Assembly: GCA_003451785.1 (NCBI GenBank)
Contig: DMJL01000113.1
Location: 1-6,673 of the forward strand
From: Bacteroidales bacterium
GTDB lineage: Bacteria; Bacteroidota; Bacteroidia; Bacteroidales; UBA7960
Length of the DNA: 6,673 nucleotides
Reading direction: 5' to 3'
Shown here: piece by piece, positions 4,655 to 6,673 of the stretch
Layout of the letters: every line of letters starts with the position of its first letter
How positions within the stretch are numbered: the first letter of the stretch is position 1
Program-made: the position numbers and the translations under genes
Notes under the pieces: generated by a model
Told to the model about the DNA's origin: nothing
The model's database searches: none
The model's input: only the letters and a program-made list of their open reading frames with translations

Positions 4655-6673
4655 CTATTTTCCCATCATAGTAGGAATACTCCCTTGGTAAACAGATTCT
4701 AACTCGGCAATTGATCCAAAAGATTGACCATCTACCATCGCCTCGCTTCCGCCAACAGTTCCTAATAAATTGTATGCCACAGGTAAAATATCCATTACGG
4801 CGAGAAGTGTTTGTTTGTGTTCTGGTTTTATGGTTACTACTATCCTACTCTGGCTCTCGCCAAATAGGAATGCATCTTTTCTTATGTTTGCATCCGAAGC
4901 TATATGAAAGCCCAACCCATTTACTCGTGCCGATTCAAACAGGGTAGTAAATAATCCACCATCCGATACATCGTTGGCCGATTGCACGATTTCGCTTTTT
5001 ATGAGGTTTTTCACCGCTTCTTGGATATTCCACTCTTCGTCGATATCAAAATAGGGTGGTGGCGAAAGTTTTACATTATGGTAGTTGTACAAATATTCTG
5101 AGGAGTTTATATCGTTGCGCGATTTGCCAATCAAATAAATTAAATCGCCTTCATTTGCAAACCCAACTCCTGTAATCTGCTTTTTGTTTTGCACCATGCC
5201 TAACATTCCAATGGTGGGTGTGGGATACACGGGCGTGATTTTTCCATCAATGTTTCCTTGATTGTAGAAACTCACATTTCCGCCGGTAACAGGGGTGTTG
5301 AATTTGCGGCATGCTTTTCCCATGCCATTTATGGTGCCTACAAATTGCCAATATACCTCCGGGTTGTACGGATTTCCAAAATTCAGGCAATTGGTTATAG
5401 CCATAGGTTCGCCCCCACTGCAAACAATATTTCGAGCTGCTTCGGCCACAGCGATGGCTGCTCCAATCTCTGGGTCAACAAACACATATCGTGAGTTGCA
5501 ATCTACCGAAAGTGCCAGAGCCTTCTCGGTGCCTTTTAGATTTACGATTCCTGCGGCTGCAGGGCTATTCGTGCCCATATTTTTGGTGCCTACCATGGAG
5601 TCGTATTGCTCGTAAATCCATTTTTTTGATGCAATATTAGGATTGGCTAATAAGGCTTTTGCAACTTCTGGAAGGTTATTGGGTTCGGATACTGCGGCTA
5701 TATCAAAGGAATCTTTTTGGGTGAAATATTCAGGCTGGGTGTATTCGCGTTCGTTCACGGGTGCGCCTCCGCCAAGTACAAGGGTGTCGGCCAATACTTC
5801 TGCTACCAGAGTACCGTGCATGTAATATTGAAGCATTCCGCCTTCCGTAACCTCGCCAATTTGCACGCAATTGAGGTCCCATTTATCAAAAACCTTTTGT
5901 ACTTCTTCTTCAAATCCTTTTTGAACCACCACCAACATTCGTTCTTGTGATTCGCTAAGCAGGATTTCGAAGGGTTGCATATTCCTTTGCCTGAGTGGCA
6001 CTTTATCTAAGTGAATCACCATACCCACTTCGCCTCGTGCCGACATTTCGCTTGTGGAACAGATAATACCGGCTGCACCCATATCTTGCATTCCAACTAC
6101 GCCTCCTGTTTTAAAAACTTCCAAAGTAGCTTCTAAAAGTAACTTCTCTTGAAATGGATCGCCCACTTGCACCGAAGGAATCTTGTCGGCCGACGATTCG
6201 GTAATATCCTCCGAAGCAAATGTAGCCCCATGGATGCCGTCTTTGCCTGTAGAAGAGCCAACAATAAACACCGGATTGCCAACGCCCGAAGCGGTGGCAG
6301 AGATGATATTACCTTTCTTCACTGTGCCTACCGACATTGCATTCACCAATGGATTGTGATTGTAGCAAGCGTCGAAAAACACCTCACCGGCAACTACTGG
6401 AACTCCGAAAGCATTTCCATAATCGCCAATTCCTTTCACAACCCCATTCAACAACCACTTGGTTCGGGCAAGGGTGGGATTGCCAAACCTCAATGAGTTG
6501 AGTTGTGCAATTGGGCGGGCACCCATGGTGAAAATATCGCGATTGATACCACCTACACCGGTCGCAGCCCCCTGATAAGGCTCCAATGCCGAAGGATGGT
6601 TGTGCGATTCGATCTTAAACACACAAGCCAATCCATCGCCCAGATCCACCAGACCCGCATTTTCGGCACCTGC
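4655..6673 (-). CDS. purL: phosphoribosylformylglycinamidine synthase II, N-terminus cut by window edge
   Basis: PurL converts FGAR, ATP and glutamine-derived ammonia to FGAM, the fourth step of purine synthesis in the cytoplasm. The frame is open to the last base of the window, so the start lies outside. A GTG at 6649 is internal, since AGAENAGL precedes it in frame and homologs continue upstream. 672 residues are visible; small PurL proteins have about 740, so roughly 70 to 90 are missing. Signatures in order (visible numbering): KIESHNHPS (20-28), GAATGVGGINRDIFTMGARP (35-54), MQDMGAAGI (195-203), SESQER (240-245), GTKNMGTNSPAAAG (362-375), NCLNFGNP (428-435), TPVTGGNVSFYNQ (460-472), NDVSDGG (567-573) and GESQSR (605-610). 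The protein ends after the second ATP-grasp-unrelated PurM-like domain with no glutaminase domain, so it is the small type, which works with PurS and PurQ. Neither is visible downstream. The stop is TAG, followed by a probable terminator. Confidence 0.95.
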   Translation of the reverse strand, partial: AGAENAGLVDLGDGLACVFKIESHNHPSALEPYQGAATGVGGINRDIFTMGARPIAQLNSLRFGNPTLARTKWLLNGVVKGIGDYGNAFGVPVVAGEVFFDACYNHNPLVNAMSVGTVKKGNIISATASGVGNPVFIVGSSTGKDGIHGATFASEDITESSADKIPSVQVGDPFQEKLLLEATLEVFKTGGVVGMQDMGAAGIICSTSEMSARGEVGMVIHLDKVPLRQRNMQPFEILLSESQERMLVVVQKGFEEEVQKVFDKWDLNCVQIGEVTEGGMLQYYMHGTLVAEVLADTLVLGGGAPVNEREYTQPEYFTQKDSFDIAAVSEPNNLPEVAKALLANPNIASKKWIYEQYDSMVGTKNMGTNSPAAAGIVNLKGTEKALALSVDCNSRYVFVDPEIGAAIAVAEAARNIVCSGGEPMAITNCLNFGNPYNPEVYWQFVGTINGMGKACRKFNTPVTGGNVSFYNQGNIDGKITPVYPTPTIGMLGMVQNKKQITGVGFANEGDLIYLIGKSRNDINSSEYLYNYHNVKLSPPPYFDIDEEWNIQEAVKNLIKSEIVQSANDVSDGGLFTTLFESARVNGLGFHIASDANIRKDAFLFGESQSRIVVTIKPEHKQTLLAVMDILPVAYNLLGTVGGSEAMVDGQSFGSIAELESVYQGSIPTMMGK

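Noticed and set aside
6626..6649. GTG at 6649 as the start of purL
   Set aside because: The frame stays open to the window edge, and the residues before the GTG (AGAENAGL) are typical of PurL just ahead of its DLGDG motif, so the true start is outside the window.
1..6673. A hidden novel defence, mobile or RNA-based system
   Set aside because: All long conserved frames are explained by known metabolic or transport families. No transposase, toxin-antitoxin pair, reverse transcriptase, nuclease effector, CRISPR-like regular array or structured RNA gene was seen in the spacers.

Overview
The window looks like chromosomal DNA of a member of the Bacteroidota. The evidence is indirect: a TAnnTTTG-type promoter element, no Shine-Dalgarno sequence before any visible start, protein sequences of the kind seen in that phylum, and intergenic repeats (CGCAAAG arrays and AGGATGAC/AGAATGAC stem-loops) that I recall as common there. 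All four protein genes belong to known families. I found no phage, IS transposase, CRISPR array, tRNA or rRNA.

Layout: positions 1-449 are non-coding, with two small hairpin repeats and a putative promoter. A two-gene plus-strand operon follows: a long-chain acyl-CoA synthetase of the AMP-forming class (450-2366) and, 14 bp later, a sodium-coupled transporter of the bile acid:sodium symporter (BASS) family (2381-3439). A rho-independent terminator (3457-3503) closes it. The next two genes are on the minus strand, convergent with the operon: a small YfcE/MJ0936-type metallophosphoesterase (3740-4231) and purL (4655 to the window edge), whose N-terminal part lies outside the window.

Functional reading: the synthetase and transporter plausibly act together. 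The transporter would bring in an organic anion and the synthetase would convert an imported carboxylate to its CoA thioester. This rests on spacing and family knowledge, and the substrate is unknown. PurL is the core enzyme of the fourth step of purine synthesis and should need separate PurS and PurQ proteins, because it is of the small type. The phosphoesterase stands alone, with a diverged CGCAAAG-type repeat on each side in the same orientation.

The least ordinary content is in the spacers: the paired CGCAAAG elements, the related stem-loops at the two ends of the region (one of which seems to serve as the purL terminator), and the synthetase-transporter pairing. I see no convincing new biological system here.
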